Source: Diplocarpon mali
Lineage: Eukaryota > Ascomycota > Leotiomycetes > Helotiales > Drepanopezizaceae
NCBI GenBank assembly: GCA_024741835.1
Contig: JAENRP010000073.1
Coordinates: 1 to 64,000 of the forward strand
Length of the DNA stretch: 64,000 bases
Direction of reading: 5' to 3'
The position numbers were made by a program, and so were the translations under genes. Positions 49,112-61,606 of this stretch are shown in pieces. The notes under the pieces are model-generated. The model made no database searches. It had not been told where the DNA came from and saw only the letters and a program-made list of their open reading frames with translations. Each line of letters begins with the position of its first letter. The stretch's first letter is position 1.

Positions 49112-51025
49112 CTAAATCCCCAATGTAAGCCCCCAAATCTTCTTTACCATTCGTACCGCAAGAATAACTACATTATTTTTCGGCTTTGTAGATATGACTG
49201 GGGAATCTGGAGAGCTGGGCTGAACGGCTGTGTCGACGACCGTTGGCAGAGGAGCTGCGGCGTCTTGAACAGAGGTTCGAATTTGTTCCATGACTGAATT
49301 CTCCGCAAGCTTTCTCTCGGCATTGATGCGGTTCATCTGGCGAAATTGGGCAAGGGTAGGTGGGATTATGTGATCCTTCAGTACCTCCTCACGCATCGCT
49401 TTCAGACGGTTAAGTACGTCTAACGGACATTCGGTCTTCTCTTTGTCTTTCTCAATATTCTTGTGCAAGGTCCCGAAGAGATTCTCGCCGCTCTTCTCTG
49501 ACTCTTCTCTCTTTCTGTTGTGCTTCGCCCTATGTCCTTGAGGCCGCCATTTCAACAATTCTTCTTGCTGCTTCTTGATTGTGAGAAATTTCTCCTCGAT
49601 CTCGGCTGCCAGCTTTTTGATGGTTGTTTCTAGACGAGAAGCCTCGTCCTTCCAAGTGATCGTTTTGGTTAGAATCTCCTCCCTATGTTGTGTGATTATA
49701 GTCTTCTTCTCCTCGATCACAGCTTGAAGACTTCTGACTTTTTCTTTTAGACTAGTGATTTCGGATGTATGACACTTGCACGCAGTCAGAACTTTCTGGA
49801 TTTTGATTTTCTCGGCCCAGACTCCAGACTCCAGGTCTGTAACAGTCTTCGTCTGGTCTGCAATCTTAGTCCCCGCCACAGACATTCTTGAGCGTAGAGT
49901 GTTGATATCTGCCTCCAGCTCTGCCAAGTTCGCGTTCTTCTTCTTGATTTCTTCTTTCAATCCTGAAATGACATCATATTGACGGGGAACCTTCTCTGCC
50001 GCCTCCACTGGTCTCGAGCAAGCCATCTTCAACGCCCCGTCTAGATCTTTAAGACGATCTATGATCCACGGCTGGAAGTCTTCCATGCTACCCGTATACT
50101 CCACCGCCTCTGCAGATGCATGGAACTGGTTGGTGAGCCCCTGGATTCTGTCTCGCACGTCGACGAAAACGCTTACAAGCGAAGCAAGAAATTCTGATCC
50201 ATTCCCTTGATATGCGGTAGCAACAATGGCTGCATTAATCTGATCAAGAAGCTGTTGTTTCGCAGATCTGGTAGCTATTGTAAGTTAGCAAAGGTCATAT
50301 GATAAATAAACAAGTGACTTACTATTAAGATCCATGTTGATAAAGTTGAGCTCCAGCTTATGAGTCTCCTTCGTCGCTGTCAATTCAAGCAGAGCAGAAT
50401 CCTTGGCTCTCTTCTCGTCCATAACTCGGCTTTTCAACTCGGCGATTCTTTCTTCGAGGGCTTTGAGATCCCTGCCATAATTTTCAGAAGTAGTCTTCAT
50501 TTCTGCTTTTGCAGTCGCTTGATCTTTAAGAATCTTAGAGTCTGCAGCGTCCAAACGGACCTTCATCTCTGTGGTCCAGTCGTTCATTTGCGACTCATAG
50601 TCCTCCTTCGTCTTTTTCAACTCGGAGCGGAGTGCCCCATTTTCGTTCTCCAAATCTTCGATACTTTGCCTCATGATCTCAATCTCATCTTCGTGATCTC
50701 TCTCGGTTGATTTCGCGTCACGCAACTGATCGAGGAGCGTGTCATTGGTGCCTTGGAGCTCGCTGATCCTCGAGTCCTTTGTTGATGCTACATCTCGGAA
50801 TCCCTTGAGCATCCCTTGTCGCGTCCTCTCTAGACCGTTTTCATAGCGACTTTTGAAGCCTGCGCATTCACTATTGCGATTTTGACAGGAAGCGCATCGG
50901 CATCGAAGGCACTTACCATTGGGTTGACCCGGGGTAGTGTTTGTGACTGGGTCGGGGGGAGAAGAAGACGCGGATACCATGCTATCACAGCTGGCGCCCG
51001 TCGTAGATGCTAATGGGTCTGACAT
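49112..51025 (-). CDS. Coiled-coil protein with N-terminal Cys cluster, unknown function
   Basis: Two exons, 51025-50323 and 50274-49112, with a 48-bp intron; 621 aa. A Ser/Thr/Pro-rich leader is followed by a cysteine cluster CLRCRCASCQNRNSEC at about residues 38-53. Long heptad-rich coiled coils run from about 60 to 230 (ELQGTNDTLLDQLRDA, IMRQSIEDLENENGALR) and again from about 330 to 470 (IKKKNANLAELEADI, ETTIKKLAAEIEEK). Between them is a more globular segment around FLASLVSVFVDVRDRIQG. A basic stretch GHRAKHNRKREESEKS follows, and the tail ends VRMVKKIWGLTLGI. The cysteine cluster could bind zinc but does not match a named finger. The neighbouring region is gene-poor. I do not recognise a family; structural or cytoskeletal roles would be guesses. 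Confidence 0.8.
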
Positions 51026-53668
51026 CGTGGTGAGGTATGCGATCGGTTTGGGGTTTTTGAACGACGAAGGTTTAAGGTATTTGATGGTGTTGCTGTCGAA
51101 GTAGATCGTTTGATCTTGACTCTGGTCAGGTGTAATCTTTGATGTTTCTGACGTATGTGCCTCGAGAGAAGATTGATTCTGTTTAACTCAAGATCGAAGA
51201 TGGTGCTTCTTATATGTGAGACAGATGATAATTACTTGGAAAAAATCAAATTGTTTTCAATTATAGGGACACTAGCGCCCTCCTAGCGCGCTTTTCTCAA
51301 ATTCGCCCCGTGCTTCAAGTGAATTGGGGACAGTATCAAGCCACACGAGGCTAGCTGACAGCCTCTTGTTATTATTTCACTCTATCAGCCAATGTTCAAT
51401 CACTGTGAAAGATTTGGCAAATCGGTCCTTGCTTGTGAGCCGCACTCTCGGCCGACGGCTCGGGAGTAATAAGTGTCGGGATATGAGTGGTACGAAGTTC
51501 AAGTTGCATTGACTAGTAGAAGCTGTTACCATATACAACAAAAAACTTGTTCTTGCGTCTTTACCTAGAATCTTCTTCGTTTAGAGAAACTTCTGTTTGG
51601 TATCAGCAATCCACTGAAGATTTAGCTAGACACGGTATTGGAGGCCGTCCTTAGCTTTAGACGCGGTATTCTTCTAGTTAGCTGAATAGGTCGTCGATGG
51701 AAAAAAGTGATAAATTTAAAAGTATATTTCTGGATTGCCTATAGATGGCATATTCTAGTACAGATCTAATAAGTCTTTGAGGTCGGCAGATGAGGAGAAG
51801 ATGGGAGAGGGCCGAGAAGATTGTTGGGATATCAGGCGCATGCTGTAGTCGTAGTCGGCGACGATGAAGAGCCGAAGAAGAAAAAGGGATAATTGGTTAT
51901 CAGAGAAGATCATGTCATGTCACTTGATCCTTACTCCTATCGTCTCCTTATGCTATAACACTTAAAGCCTACACCTCAGATTCCAATGAATATCTGCATC
52001 GAGATTGCTCAGGGAACTTGCCAACCTCTTATATGTATTTCGCCTTGATATTGAGAGAGAAACATTAAAAGTCCAGATCATCTAAATCATCATATTCCGC
52101 AACCTCATGACGTTAGTCTTTGGAAAACTCGGTATGCAAAGTCGGCGTCACGCTCATGAGGGAATCAGGAGTACACTGGGCAGTGTTTCACATCACGCAA
52201 ACAATATCACTACAAATGTGAAGACTAAGTATAAAGGAAAATATTTTCATCCGTTTCGGAAATATAGCTCAATTGGTTTATTACGTAGAAAGCTGAAATC
52301 GATGCCATTTTTACTATGGACACACAAGACAAATAGAGACGAGCCCTATCGTCCACCATTCCCGATCACCAGATAATTTTCAGCACTTTGATTCGATATC
52401 TTACTATTAGCACCCTTATTTCTATCACTAGCAGCATGGCAGGTTCAAGAATTAGTTTATCCCTCTTGTATGTCGCCTTCCCTAGCCAATCTTCCATAAT
52501 GCTGGGGCTGGGCCCTTTGCATCCCCTATGCTCTTCTTCAAATTCCCTCTGATATAAAGTTGTTTTTGCGATCAATATGTATCGCCCAGAACGTACGCTT
52601 AGTGTTTATTCTCGCTCAATATCTCTAGGGTAATATGGCTTTGAAATTCCCAAGTTTATGATCGATGTCTGTGGCAGTGAGGTATGCTAGCTCTGTACTT
52701 AGATAACAGAATCGAGAAGCTCGTCAGATGAGTGTGCCATTCTGCTGCACTTTGGAATTTGTAACGTGGTCCAAAGGTTTTACAGTTATGGCAATATATC
52801 AAGCAGTCTTCAAGACGTGAAGAAACCGTTGCAAATTGCACCGGATATACCTGATGCAAATATGAACTGTGAAGTAAATCGATTGAATCGGCCCTTATCT
52901 TTCTCCAACACACAGCACTAGAAACAATAATGCGGTTAAATCCTACTCCCGTGAAACAGGACCCCTCGATAGCTTAAAAGTTCCGTTTAAGTATTTGTAG
53001 AGTTGGGTCGAATACAGTCCTTGAGGATGCACGGGAACTCTTGCCAAGTGCGAGCAAATATCGAAACACATTCGCAAAACTCCAGGTAGGTGCTGTTAGA
53101 AGGCGAGGAAGTCTGGCACGCACGGTTCGAGACGACATGAGCATTCATTCATCAATGCGAGAAGGATGATGGCCTATATGCAAGGCGAGTAGAGTAATAT
53201 AATTCAATCAATCCATACTTTCAAGTAGATGTATAAAAAGTAATTCTTAAATTTTTAGCAAAATGATTTATAATACACTCTTTACTCTCTCTTGCAAGAT
53301 CATTTGTTTAACATATTTCTGAGCCAAGATTTGAATCTGCAGTGCAGTATAGCTGGTCGCGCTAGTCCAGAGTTCATGAAGAAAACATTGAGTGGGCCGC
53401 TTCAAATGAATTGCTGTCGCGTGGAAGATTGGAGAGTAAGCTAGGACAAGATTTGGATTCGTCCTCTTGATACCAAACCTTTCTCAACTCGAAAAAACTC
53501 CCCCGGTCTCCATCTGCCACGAAAAAGAGACCTGGAAAAACACACGAAGCAGGCTTAACTTTCTAGTAAGCCAACAAGATCCCGCCCTCGAAATCATTCC
53601 TCGACAGCTCGAATACTAAGTATTCATTCAGAATAACCACACCCAGCTCAACCAATAGCCTCAGGGAG
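51026..53668. other. Gene-poor intergenic region
   Basis: Holds the promoter of the coiled-coil gene near 51.1 kb and otherwise only short frames (for example 52107-52376 plus). Moderately AT-rich. The last 200 bp before 53669 are the likely promoter of the next gene. Nothing else can be supported. Confidence 0.45.
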
Positions 53669-54253
53669 ATGGCCGACAATAACATCGACAGCCGCGAGCC
53701 GGACATCTTCAAGCTAACGCTCGAAGTGCCTAGCAAGCCCAAACCCATCGATATCTCGAAACTCCCAATCTCCTACGTCCCCAAGCAGATAGCCCACGAC
53801 CCCGCTTTCCGCACCAAGAAGCCGATGACTCGTCTCACGAAGGAACAGTTTTCATCGCTACAGAAGCAGAAAAAGAGCCCCCAGCTCATAACCTCCGAGT
53901 CTGCCATCGCGCGCTCCTCTAGTCCCGGCACCAGCTCCCAACCCACCGACCAATTCGGCTGCCTCGCACACGCAGCCACGGTCCGCGACAGCGAGTCTGC
54001 ACTGGATCGCACCCGACGCTCTGCGCTGCACCTCACCCGCCACCCGCTCACCCACTACGACGGTAGGACGCGCGCCGAGAAGTGCGGCGCGTGCCTGCTC
54101 CACGACGTCGAGGTGCTCGTCGCCCAGCTCGTGGACAAGACGGCGAGAGTCGAGAACGACGCGGCCGTACACGATGCGCAGCTGCAGAAGCTGGAAGATA
54201 AGCTGCTGGCTCGGGTTACGGCGCGGGGAGGCGAGCGGGATACGCTGAGCTAG
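53669..54253 (+). CDS. Hypothetical protein, 194 aa
   Basis: A single-exon frame from the ATG at 53669. The N-terminal third contains LPISYVPKQIAHDPAF and basic KKPMTRLTKEQF, the middle is Ser/Pro-rich, and the last 70 residues are helical and charged (CLLHDVEVLVAQLVDKTARV, AQLQKLEDKLLARVTARG), probably a short coiled coil. Codon use is GC3-rich in the second half, as in genuine genes nearby. The sequence right after the stop (TWKGENICAGLKG) stays open briefly, so the true end could lie in another exon. No family recognised. Confidence 0.6.
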   Translation: MADNNIDSREPDIFKLTLEVPSKPKPIDISKLPISYVPKQIAHDPAFRTKKPMTRLTKEQFSSLQKQKKSPQLITSESAIARSSSPGTSSQPTDQFGCLAHAATVRDSESALDRTRRSALHLTRHPLTHYDGRTRAEKCGACLLHDVEVLVAQLVDKTARVENDAAVHDAQLQKLEDKLLARVTARGGERDTLS

Positions 54254-55529
54254 GGCACCTGGAAGGGCGAGAACATCTGCGCGGGGCTAAAGGGTAGGGT
54301 GGAGGAGATGCGCGGCGGTGCGGTTCAGTACTCTTGGCTAGGAAGGGCGATTACTTTGAGTTCCAGGGTAGTTCTTGAGCCCTGCAAAGAGGTTATGGCG
54401 GGCTGTCGTCTGTCTTCCTAGCCTTGAGCGCCCTCCATCCGCGAGTGTCGCTTCCTACCTCTCCGCTATCTAGGAGCTCCAGTATTTACAATCCAGTGCC
54501 AAACCACGTTCCTGGCGAGTTCCTATCTCAAGCTATCCATTCGCAGCTAATAAAAAGCCCCCACGTCCACAAAGCCGCATTGCCCTCCCCCCCCCCGCCC
54601 CGCCTCCAGCCTCAACTCAAAACCCAAACCCTAACCTAAACACAAACAAACAAGTCAAAGCTTGCCAAACTCTCCACCACGCTCCTCAGGACCACCTCAT
54701 CTGCCACCTCCCCCCAAGTTTACAACAAAGCATACCCTTCACCCCTCCAAGTCCGCAGACAAAACACTCTCCGCATCGCAGTCCACCATTCCGAGATCCC
54801 GCGACCCATCACCTTCCGTCAAAGACCAAGATCAAGGCCAAATCCGAATCCCAAACCAAGACCATGGCAAAGCCCATCATCTCGCGAGCCCAACCCCGAC
54901 CCGGAATCATACCGCTGCAGCAAGCTCCAGCCCCGAACCACGCCTCGGGCTCTATGTTGACATTGTCACGTGCTCGCTTAAAATGATCGCTTACCGCCAA
55001 AAAGAAGAAGAAAAAAAGGAGAGAGAAGATTCGAGCGGGTAGGGTTCATGCCCGTGGAGCCAGGTACGGGTCGCTGGCTCGAATTCGGCGTGGAGTGCTG
55101 GGAGGCGAGCGGAGAGGATTCCGGTGTGCTGCTGCCTCGAGGTGCGGTCGGTGTGCGGCGGGTGAGAGCGATTCTTTGGGAAACGATGCAGTTTGATGGG
55201 GAAAGTGAGGAGTTTAGTCGCGAGGAAAGGAGACACGAAAATTGATAAGAATTGGTTCTGAGAACGATCAAATTCTGGCGGGTCAGTGATATACGTGTTC
55301 CTGAGTTTAGAAAGCTGACCAAGAACTGCCCAATTTAATACGTTTGGTAGGATATGTACCAGCTGGGAGACAGATAGTTACTTGAGACTGGTCATTAGAT
55401 CTTTTTATCAATACAGCTGCCCATTCATTACGCTGGGTGATCTTCGAAAGACTCTGCGTTTTGTAACAAGATCGAAGTTCATTACATCAACGAAACGTCT
55501 CAAGTCTAGTTCAAGCTACCTATGCTCCC
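54254..55529. other. Intergenic region with Pro/Ser-rich low-complexity sequence
   Basis: Plus-strand frames at 54424-54639 and 54662-55042 are Pro/Ser-rich and driven by C-rich tracts (54587-54605). A short CCCTAACC-like word near 54629 is too brief to be telomeric. No gene supported. Confidence 0.4.
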
Positions 55530-56662
55530 CTAATGCCCAGTCCCCCCGAATTCTGCCGGCACAGGCGGGCCCCAGACCGACAGCGAGTTCGGGCCAGCCT
55601 CCTGGCGGCTCACTGGCGTGTCCTGATTCACCACGTCCCCATCCGCATAGTGTTCCGCGATGAAGCCGCTGGGGTCCCTCCAATAGTCGAAGATCTGGCT
55701 GCCGAGGATGTGGCGCCCGACGCCCCAGATGCTCTCGTAGCCCTTGGCGGCCAGCCACTGGTGGCCCAGCAGCTGTGTGTCGAAGTCGGCGACCTCGAAG
55801 GAGCAGTGGTGCATTGCCGTCTCCTTGCCGGGCGGCGCGCGCTGCATGAAGAAGGTGTGGTGATCGCTGTAGGCCGCGCCGAGGTCGATGTGCAGGAAGA
55901 CAAGGACGTCCAGGTCCGGCATGTCGGGATCGTAGAGAATATCCGACGGGGCGAGGTTGAAGTTGTCGAGGTAGTAGGAGGCGTCGGCATCGAAAGAGGA
56001 CGTCGAGTAGCCGTAGTGCCCGAGCTTGTGCACCATTGCCGGGCCGGGCTTGAAGCGCTGGAACTCACCTGTTTTGTTTCGAGGGTCAGCGAGAACTGCA
56101 CGTGCGAAAGAATACAAACTATAGACAGGTACATAAGGATCCATCAGGCAAGCAGCGAGATCTGTCTGGAGCTCGTGTACGCGCCTTGTCTTTCCTTCTT
56201 GAAGGGCAGGTTCTGCGGCCCCACGCTGATGACCTGCGCAGATGGCTCCTTATCAGGTACACTCCGAGTTTCCTGGCCCCAGAGCAGATGAAGCTTCGTC
56301 CCCCCCGGCGACACCAGCGAGACGAGCTCTCCGCCTCCCGGCGCATACGTCAGACTCTTGCGCGTTGCTCCGGGCAGCTTCATGGCCTTTTCCAGATCCT
56401 CCTTCGACTGGACCAGGAAGGCCGTGCCGCCGAATTCTTTTTTCTCGTCGAGACTCGGCAGCACGACGTAGCAGTACGGGTCGACGCCGTAGCCGCGGAG
56501 GTACACAGCGTCGCCGTGACGCGCCTCCTCCACCAGGCCGAAGTCCTGGGCGAAGGCGAGGAACTTGTCCGGGTCGGGGTGGCGGAGGTAGACGTGCGAG
56601 ACGCGCGCGATCTGGATCTTGGACGGGGAGTTGGGTGTGGGCTGGATGCGGGTGGCTGCCAT
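55530..56662 (-). CDS. Extradiol ring-cleavage dioxygenase (VOC/glyoxalase superfamily)
   Basis: Two exons, 56662-56185 and 56068-55530, 338 aa. Two vicinal-oxygen-chelate halves are visible: the N-terminal one with VSHVYLRHPDPDKFLAFAQD, the C-terminal one with VHKLGHYGY, MHHCSFEVAD and FIAEHYADGD, which supply the usual His, His and Glu iron ligands of type I extradiol dioxygenases. YWRDPSG is the conserved loop before the Glu. Such enzymes open catechol-type rings next to the diol. The only junction that keeps phase and restores the conserved GEFQRFKPGPA stretch is a GC-AG intron of 116 bp (donor AAG/GCGCGT, acceptor AAACAG). The GTACAC four bases inside that intron is not phase-compatible with any acceptor I tried. 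The gene is divergent from the P450 gene 2.4 kb away. Natural substrate unknown. Confidence 0.85.
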
Positions 56663-57071
56663 GATGAATATTTGTTGTTTTTAATCACACTGGAGTGATG
56701 TGAATGGATGGAAGGTGAGTGATGTACCGCAATATATCCTGATGTAGGTCGTGTCAGTATATTCGATGACTTGAGCGAACAGAAACCCACAAAGGGGTAG
56801 AGCAGCCGGATGGGTTGTCTTTTCTGCTCAACCGTCCCTCTACCTCTGGAGAAGAATCAACATCTCTTACCCAAGTTTCCAATTAGGTTCAGTCCTGTTT
56901 CCGAAGCGAAAGCAAGCCCAAAGTAAGTCCCGCCGGTCGCCGTCAAGTCATTGTACGCCTGCGTCGAGGAAACGCCCGGGAAACAGAGCACCAGAGAATC
57001 ATGGATGTGGTCGAGCACTCCGATACTGCTACTGCAGCCGGGTTTCCTATGTGCGGATTACGTCGTGATAA

Positions 57072-57120
57072 TGGTGGAGGGGGAGGTGGTGGTGGTGGTG
57101 GTGGTGGTGGTGGTGGTGGG
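57072..57120. repeat. (GGT)n microsatellite
   Basis: About 49 bp of near-perfect GGT/GGA triplets. It would encode poly-Gly or poly-Val on the plus strand, but no gene is supported around it. Confidence 0.85.
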
Positions 57121-58068
57121 AATGGACCGTGGACAGATGTGGGCAGCGGTGGTGGTGGACTAGCGGGGACCTCTGTTGCCGGGACGACGGCCCGCGGATG
57201 GGTGTTTGGATTCCAGGGGTCTGTTGGCTCGCTAAGCAGCCCGCAAAGCAGCCAGCGTGTCTACCCAAGTATTCAGCGTACGAGCGAAACGATGTGGGGT
57301 TTATGGTGGGAATAGCTAACCCCGCTTCTGTTTCTGCCACAGCTCAAGCCTGTGGACGATGTTTAGGTAGTCGATAGACATCTACGAGAGACAGTGGTTC
57401 GCCGAGCCTCGATGGGTCTCACCACTCGGTAAAGAGTGGGCAAAAGTCCCACTGACAAGCGCCTCTCCGTACCAGGGACCTCCTCGATTGGGACCAGGCT
57501 GAATGAATAGAAGGCACGCAAGTTAGAGTAGCTTCTGACAGCCTTGTTTATTTCGAGTCACGTAGATCGAGAAGCCCGCCGATCGTACTTTACAGTCAAG
57601 TATACTGTGAGGCAGCGCTTTCACGTATCAATCCTGAGAACCGAATGGCACAGAGAGCTGGCCGGTGCGTGATCCACCGCACTCGAGATTGGAAGAAAAG
57701 GGCGACGAGAGAGCGAGCGTGCCTAACATGGGATCGTCCACTTTTGCCATCTCTTAAGGTTACTTCTCTGAATAGCTCAAAAACACATCTGGCTGGATTC
57801 TTGCCCCTGGGATGGATCCACCGTCCTCGGAACAACAAGAAGAAAAGAGCCGCGAGTGGGTACGAGCAGATCGACGATGCCGAGCTTCTTAGGGTAGAGT
57901 ACTCGGCAGCAGGCACGCCGCGTAACGGATTGGTAGCACGCGACTCCCGTCCTGCTCGTATCGACAGCTACGAGGTCTTCGCCCACTCTCCTGTGTACTC
58001 GCACTGAAGAGTAGTTATTCCAAACCCGCACTCGAACGCCGGAAAGCCGAGAGGCCGAGAGGCCGAGA

Positions 58069-58096
<28 letters not shown>
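58069..58096. repeat. (ACG)n microsatellite
   Basis: About nine tandem ACG/GAC triplets, interrupted at the right end by GATGAC. Confidence 0.8.
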
Positions 58097-58099
<3 letters not shown>

Positions 58100-58443
58100 A
58101 GAATGGGCCAGGCCGAACAAGCACCACATCAAAGCATGTTCAACCTTGTAAACATGCGGAGTCTGGTCGGGATGATCACCAATACTAACAGAATCTAAAG
58201 GTATAGATTCTGAGTTCCATGGAGCTGCAGGAGTATATATACAAGGTACGATTACATAAGCCAATCCTTGTATATTCTAACAAATACAGTGGTGGGCAGC
58301 TGGTTAGCCGGATTGAATGAATGTCAGTCCTGTGTCCTGTGAATATTCTCATGTGGGTTACTGTTTACCGGGCACCATCTACCCACTCCGTCTTGTTCGG
58401 CGGGCGACGAAGTCTGTAACCCCGTCACAGGACGAAACCACGG

Positions 58444-58516
58444 GAGGCCATCAGGCCATCAGGCCATCAGGCCATCAAGCCACCAGGCGACCAGGCCACA
58501 AGGCCACCAGGCCACT
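58444..58516. repeat. 9-bp minisatellite, unit GGCCATCAG
   Basis: About eight head-to-tail copies; the first four are nearly identical (GGCCATCAG) and later ones diverge to GCCACCAGG and GCGACCAGG. Upstream of the P450 gene. Confidence 0.8.
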
Positions 58517-59076
58517 AGCCCCCCGGCAATATTGCGGGCGCGGGACTGCCCGGGTAGTGGCCGCCCGTTTGTGAGACCAGGTACCGTCCCCACTCCTATC
58601 TGCCTTATTCAGTAGTTAGTAGTCTTGGATTAGGTCAGCCAACCCCACACCTCCACCCCCACAGCCCCACAATCCCTCAACCACCGCTTTCCCACCTCCA
58701 CTACAACCCCGACAACCACAGCGAGGTGGACAATTCTCCTCCCTTCTGCTTAGCTCTTGTTGTATAATTCTGATTGTATCTTCGAGTTAACTTCCGCGCC
58801 GGTACTTTGATTAGCTGATACTTGGAATTGTTGATAACATCCAGTGCCCAGACATACACACCACACGCCGACCGATATTCCATCTACGGAAACCCGAATA
58901 CCTCCTTTCACAAACCCTACATACAGCGAGTCCTAGAGTCCTCTACTTACATCTTACCTGCGGCACTCCCTTCTGGAATATCCCTCTCCACCGCCGAGGC
59001 ATCAGTCCGACACTGTCTCGCGCGACGCCACCTGCGTCGAGCCAGCAAAACAAGCCAGTGCAACACAAGCTTCAAG

Positions 59077-61606
59077 ATGCTCGAACGCCTGCAGGCCCAC
59101 TTGGGTGTCAACCCGTGGCCATTCATCCTCGGCGGTGCCCTCCTCGTCGCCCTCTACCAGTTCTTGCAGACCCTGCGGATCGCGTACCGCTCAGATCTCG
59201 CGCCGCTGCCTGGGCCGCGTTGGGCCAAATTCACGGGTCTGTATCGAGTGTTCCGCTTGTGGCGAGGGGATGCGCCAGAATTCTATATGGAGATACATAG
59301 GAAGTATGGCGACATTGTGAGGACGGGGCCGAATACGGTTTCGATTGCGGATCCGGCGGCAATCCCAGTTTTGTATGGCATTGGGAGTTCCTTTATCAAG
59401 GTATGTGGCGCGCTCTCTATCCCTCTCTCATGCGTTCTCCCCTTCTCTTGATTCCCTTGTTCCTTATCCCCTCCTGGTTTTTGGGCCCATCGTGCGTGGG
59501 TTGTCTTGCGTGTGGACGTTGGATATGAGTATACGTTGGTATGTGGATGTGCGTCCGCAGAATGGACATACATACTGAGGCGTGTATACACACCGGGGCC
59601 AGCGAACCTCGATTGGACAGCGTGGATATGGATGTGATGAGAGCGAGATGGTGTTAGCCGAGAACGATGCTGATGTGAACAAAGGCCGAGTTCTATGAAA
59701 CCTTCACGCCTTTCTACAAGGATGCACGCATGGAATCCCTATTCTCGACACGCGATCCCGCATACCACAAGGCGATCAAGCGGCCTGTCGCAAACAAGTT
59801 CTCCATGTCGTCCCTCCGCCTCTTGGAGTCGCTCATCGACATCTGCTCAGCCATCTTCGTGGCCACCATGCGCGACATTGAGCTCGAGAACGAGAGCAAG
59901 ACCCCGAATCGCGGCGTCGACCTGGGAGAGTGGCTGCAGTGGTACGCATTCGACGTCATTGGCATGATCACCTTCCACCGCCGCTTCGGATTCATGGAGC
60001 AGAGGAAGGATGTCAGAGACATGATTGCCGGCTTGGAGACCACCCAGAAGTACTGCGCGCTCGTAGGGCAGGTCGACGGCTTGCATCCGTGGCTGGCGGG
60101 GAACCAGAAGCTGATGCGAGCGCTAGAGGCGATTCCGGGGCTGAACGTGCCGAATCCGTTAAGGACCTTTGTCCAAGTGAGTGAGCGTGAGCGTGGGCTC
60201 GAGCACGGTTCTGTCACCCGAAAACTCCCACCTGTCTGAGAGGAAGTATATAGGCACTCACCTGGCCGAGAAGGCAAGACCTCACCTGATCGGACCTGCG
60301 CTGATTCTGAATCCGTGGCAACAGATCACACAGCAGTGCATCGACGAATACGACTCGTCGGCGGTAAGGGCGGATGAGAAGAAGACGACGCCGGACTTCC
60401 TCACTTTTCTGCGCCTCGAGGGGGCGAAGACCGGCGAGAGCTTATCTCACCGGGACATGGTCAACCACCTAAGCAATAACATGTATGTAATAGCCCGCCT
60501 CCATCTACGGCCTGGAGTGGAGGGTGGGAGCCCGCGTTCGTGTCTGAGGCTAATACGACCCTTGATGCAGATTCGCAGGAAGCGACACGACTGCCATCTC
60601 CCTCCGTGCGATCCTCTACTACATCTTGAAGACACCACAGTCATACAGCCGGTTGCAGAAAGAAATCGACGATGCGCAGCGCGCTGGGAGGCTATCTGAG
60701 TTTATCACATATAGCGAGAGCTTAGAGCTGGAATATCTGTATGTTTACCTCTCCTTCCATTCCGTCATATCCAACATACTACCCACTCATCCAATGCAAC
60801 CTATTCCACCCCTCTTACTCCAATCGTCTTGCGCATTCCACCCACGCCACCCATTCCATCCCTCTAGCCCATTGTAAGCCTGCGTCCCGGGCCGGTCACA
60901 GCATACTGACCTGCCTCGATTCCGCCTGCAGACAAGTCGTGATGAAAGAAGCCATGCGGTGCCACCCAGGCGTTGCCTACCCACTCGAGCGTCTCGTGCC
61001 CAAAGGCAACATCGACCTCTGCGGGAGGTGCCTCCGCGAAGGCACCAACGTCGGGATCAACCCGTGGGTCATCCACCGCAATACCGAGGTCTTCGGCGCC
61101 GATGCGGCGGTCTTCCGGCCGGAGAGGTGGTTGGAGGCTAGTGCGGAGCAGTTGAAGATTATGGAGCGGTCGCTGCTGACTGTGAGTGTTTGCATCATTT
61201 TCCCTGCTCCACCATCCAGTCCCCGACCGGCCACGCCTCACGAACTCCCCCCTGTCTAACCGTCAGCACAATGCTCCCAGGAAGAGTCGAGACTCGAACC
61301 GAGCGCGCCTGTGAAACGAGAAGCCGGCGTGTGTGCAGACGCATACGCACAAGCTAGATCGACCCCTGGGTAGCCAAGATCGCTAACAAGCTCTCGCAGT
61401 TCGGATATGGAGCCCGCTCCTGCATCGGCAAGAACATCTCCATCATGGAGATGGGCAAGTTCGTGCCTCAGATCCTGCGCCAGTTCGAGATGCACTGGGC
61501 TTCCGACGCGCCGGAGTGGACGGTCAAGACGTACTGGTTCTCCAAACAGTCGGATTTGATGGTTCGCTTGAAGACCAGGGACCGCGCGGCGGTGGATGGG
61601 ATGTAG
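59077..61606 (+). CDS. Cytochrome P450 monooxygenase (pisatin demethylase-like)
   Basis: Six exons: 59077-59400, 59685-60176, 60325-60482, 60571-60738, 60932-61181 and 61400-61606, giving 532 aa. One N-terminal membrane anchor (FILGGALLVALYQFL) precedes the Pro-rich hinge LAPLPGPRWAK. The I-helix is FAGSDTTAIS, formed across intron 3; the ExxR pair is KEAMR; the PERF region reads FRPERW; and the haem loop is FGYGARSCIGKN with the axial Cys. The C-terminal domain ends in QSDLMVRLKTRDR. The overall pattern is closest to fungal class II P450s of the pisatin-demethylase/benzoate-hydroxylase kind, located in the ER and fed by NADPH-P450 reductase. The introns are unusually long for this window (284, 148, 88, 193 and 218 bp). 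All junctions are GT-AG and keep phase. It is divergent from the extradiol dioxygenase. Substrate unknown. Confidence 0.92.

Larger units (their letters stand above)
56663..59076. other. Intergenic region between dioxygenase and P450, repeat-rich
   Basis: Contains three low-complexity tracts listed separately. Frames at 57001-57315 and 57645-58007 (plus) are created by or adjoin the repeats and show no domain. The last part is the P450 promoter; the frame open from 58822 reaches the P450 start but its own first codon is TTG. Confidence 0.45.

Noticed and set aside
54618..54645. CCCTAACC-like telomeric word
   Set aside because: At most one or two imperfect units; far too short for an interstitial telomere.
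55533..56291. 252-codon plus-strand frame antisense to the extradiol dioxygenase
   Set aside because: It is the mirror of a GC3-rich coding strand; the minus-strand protein has clear VOC motifs.
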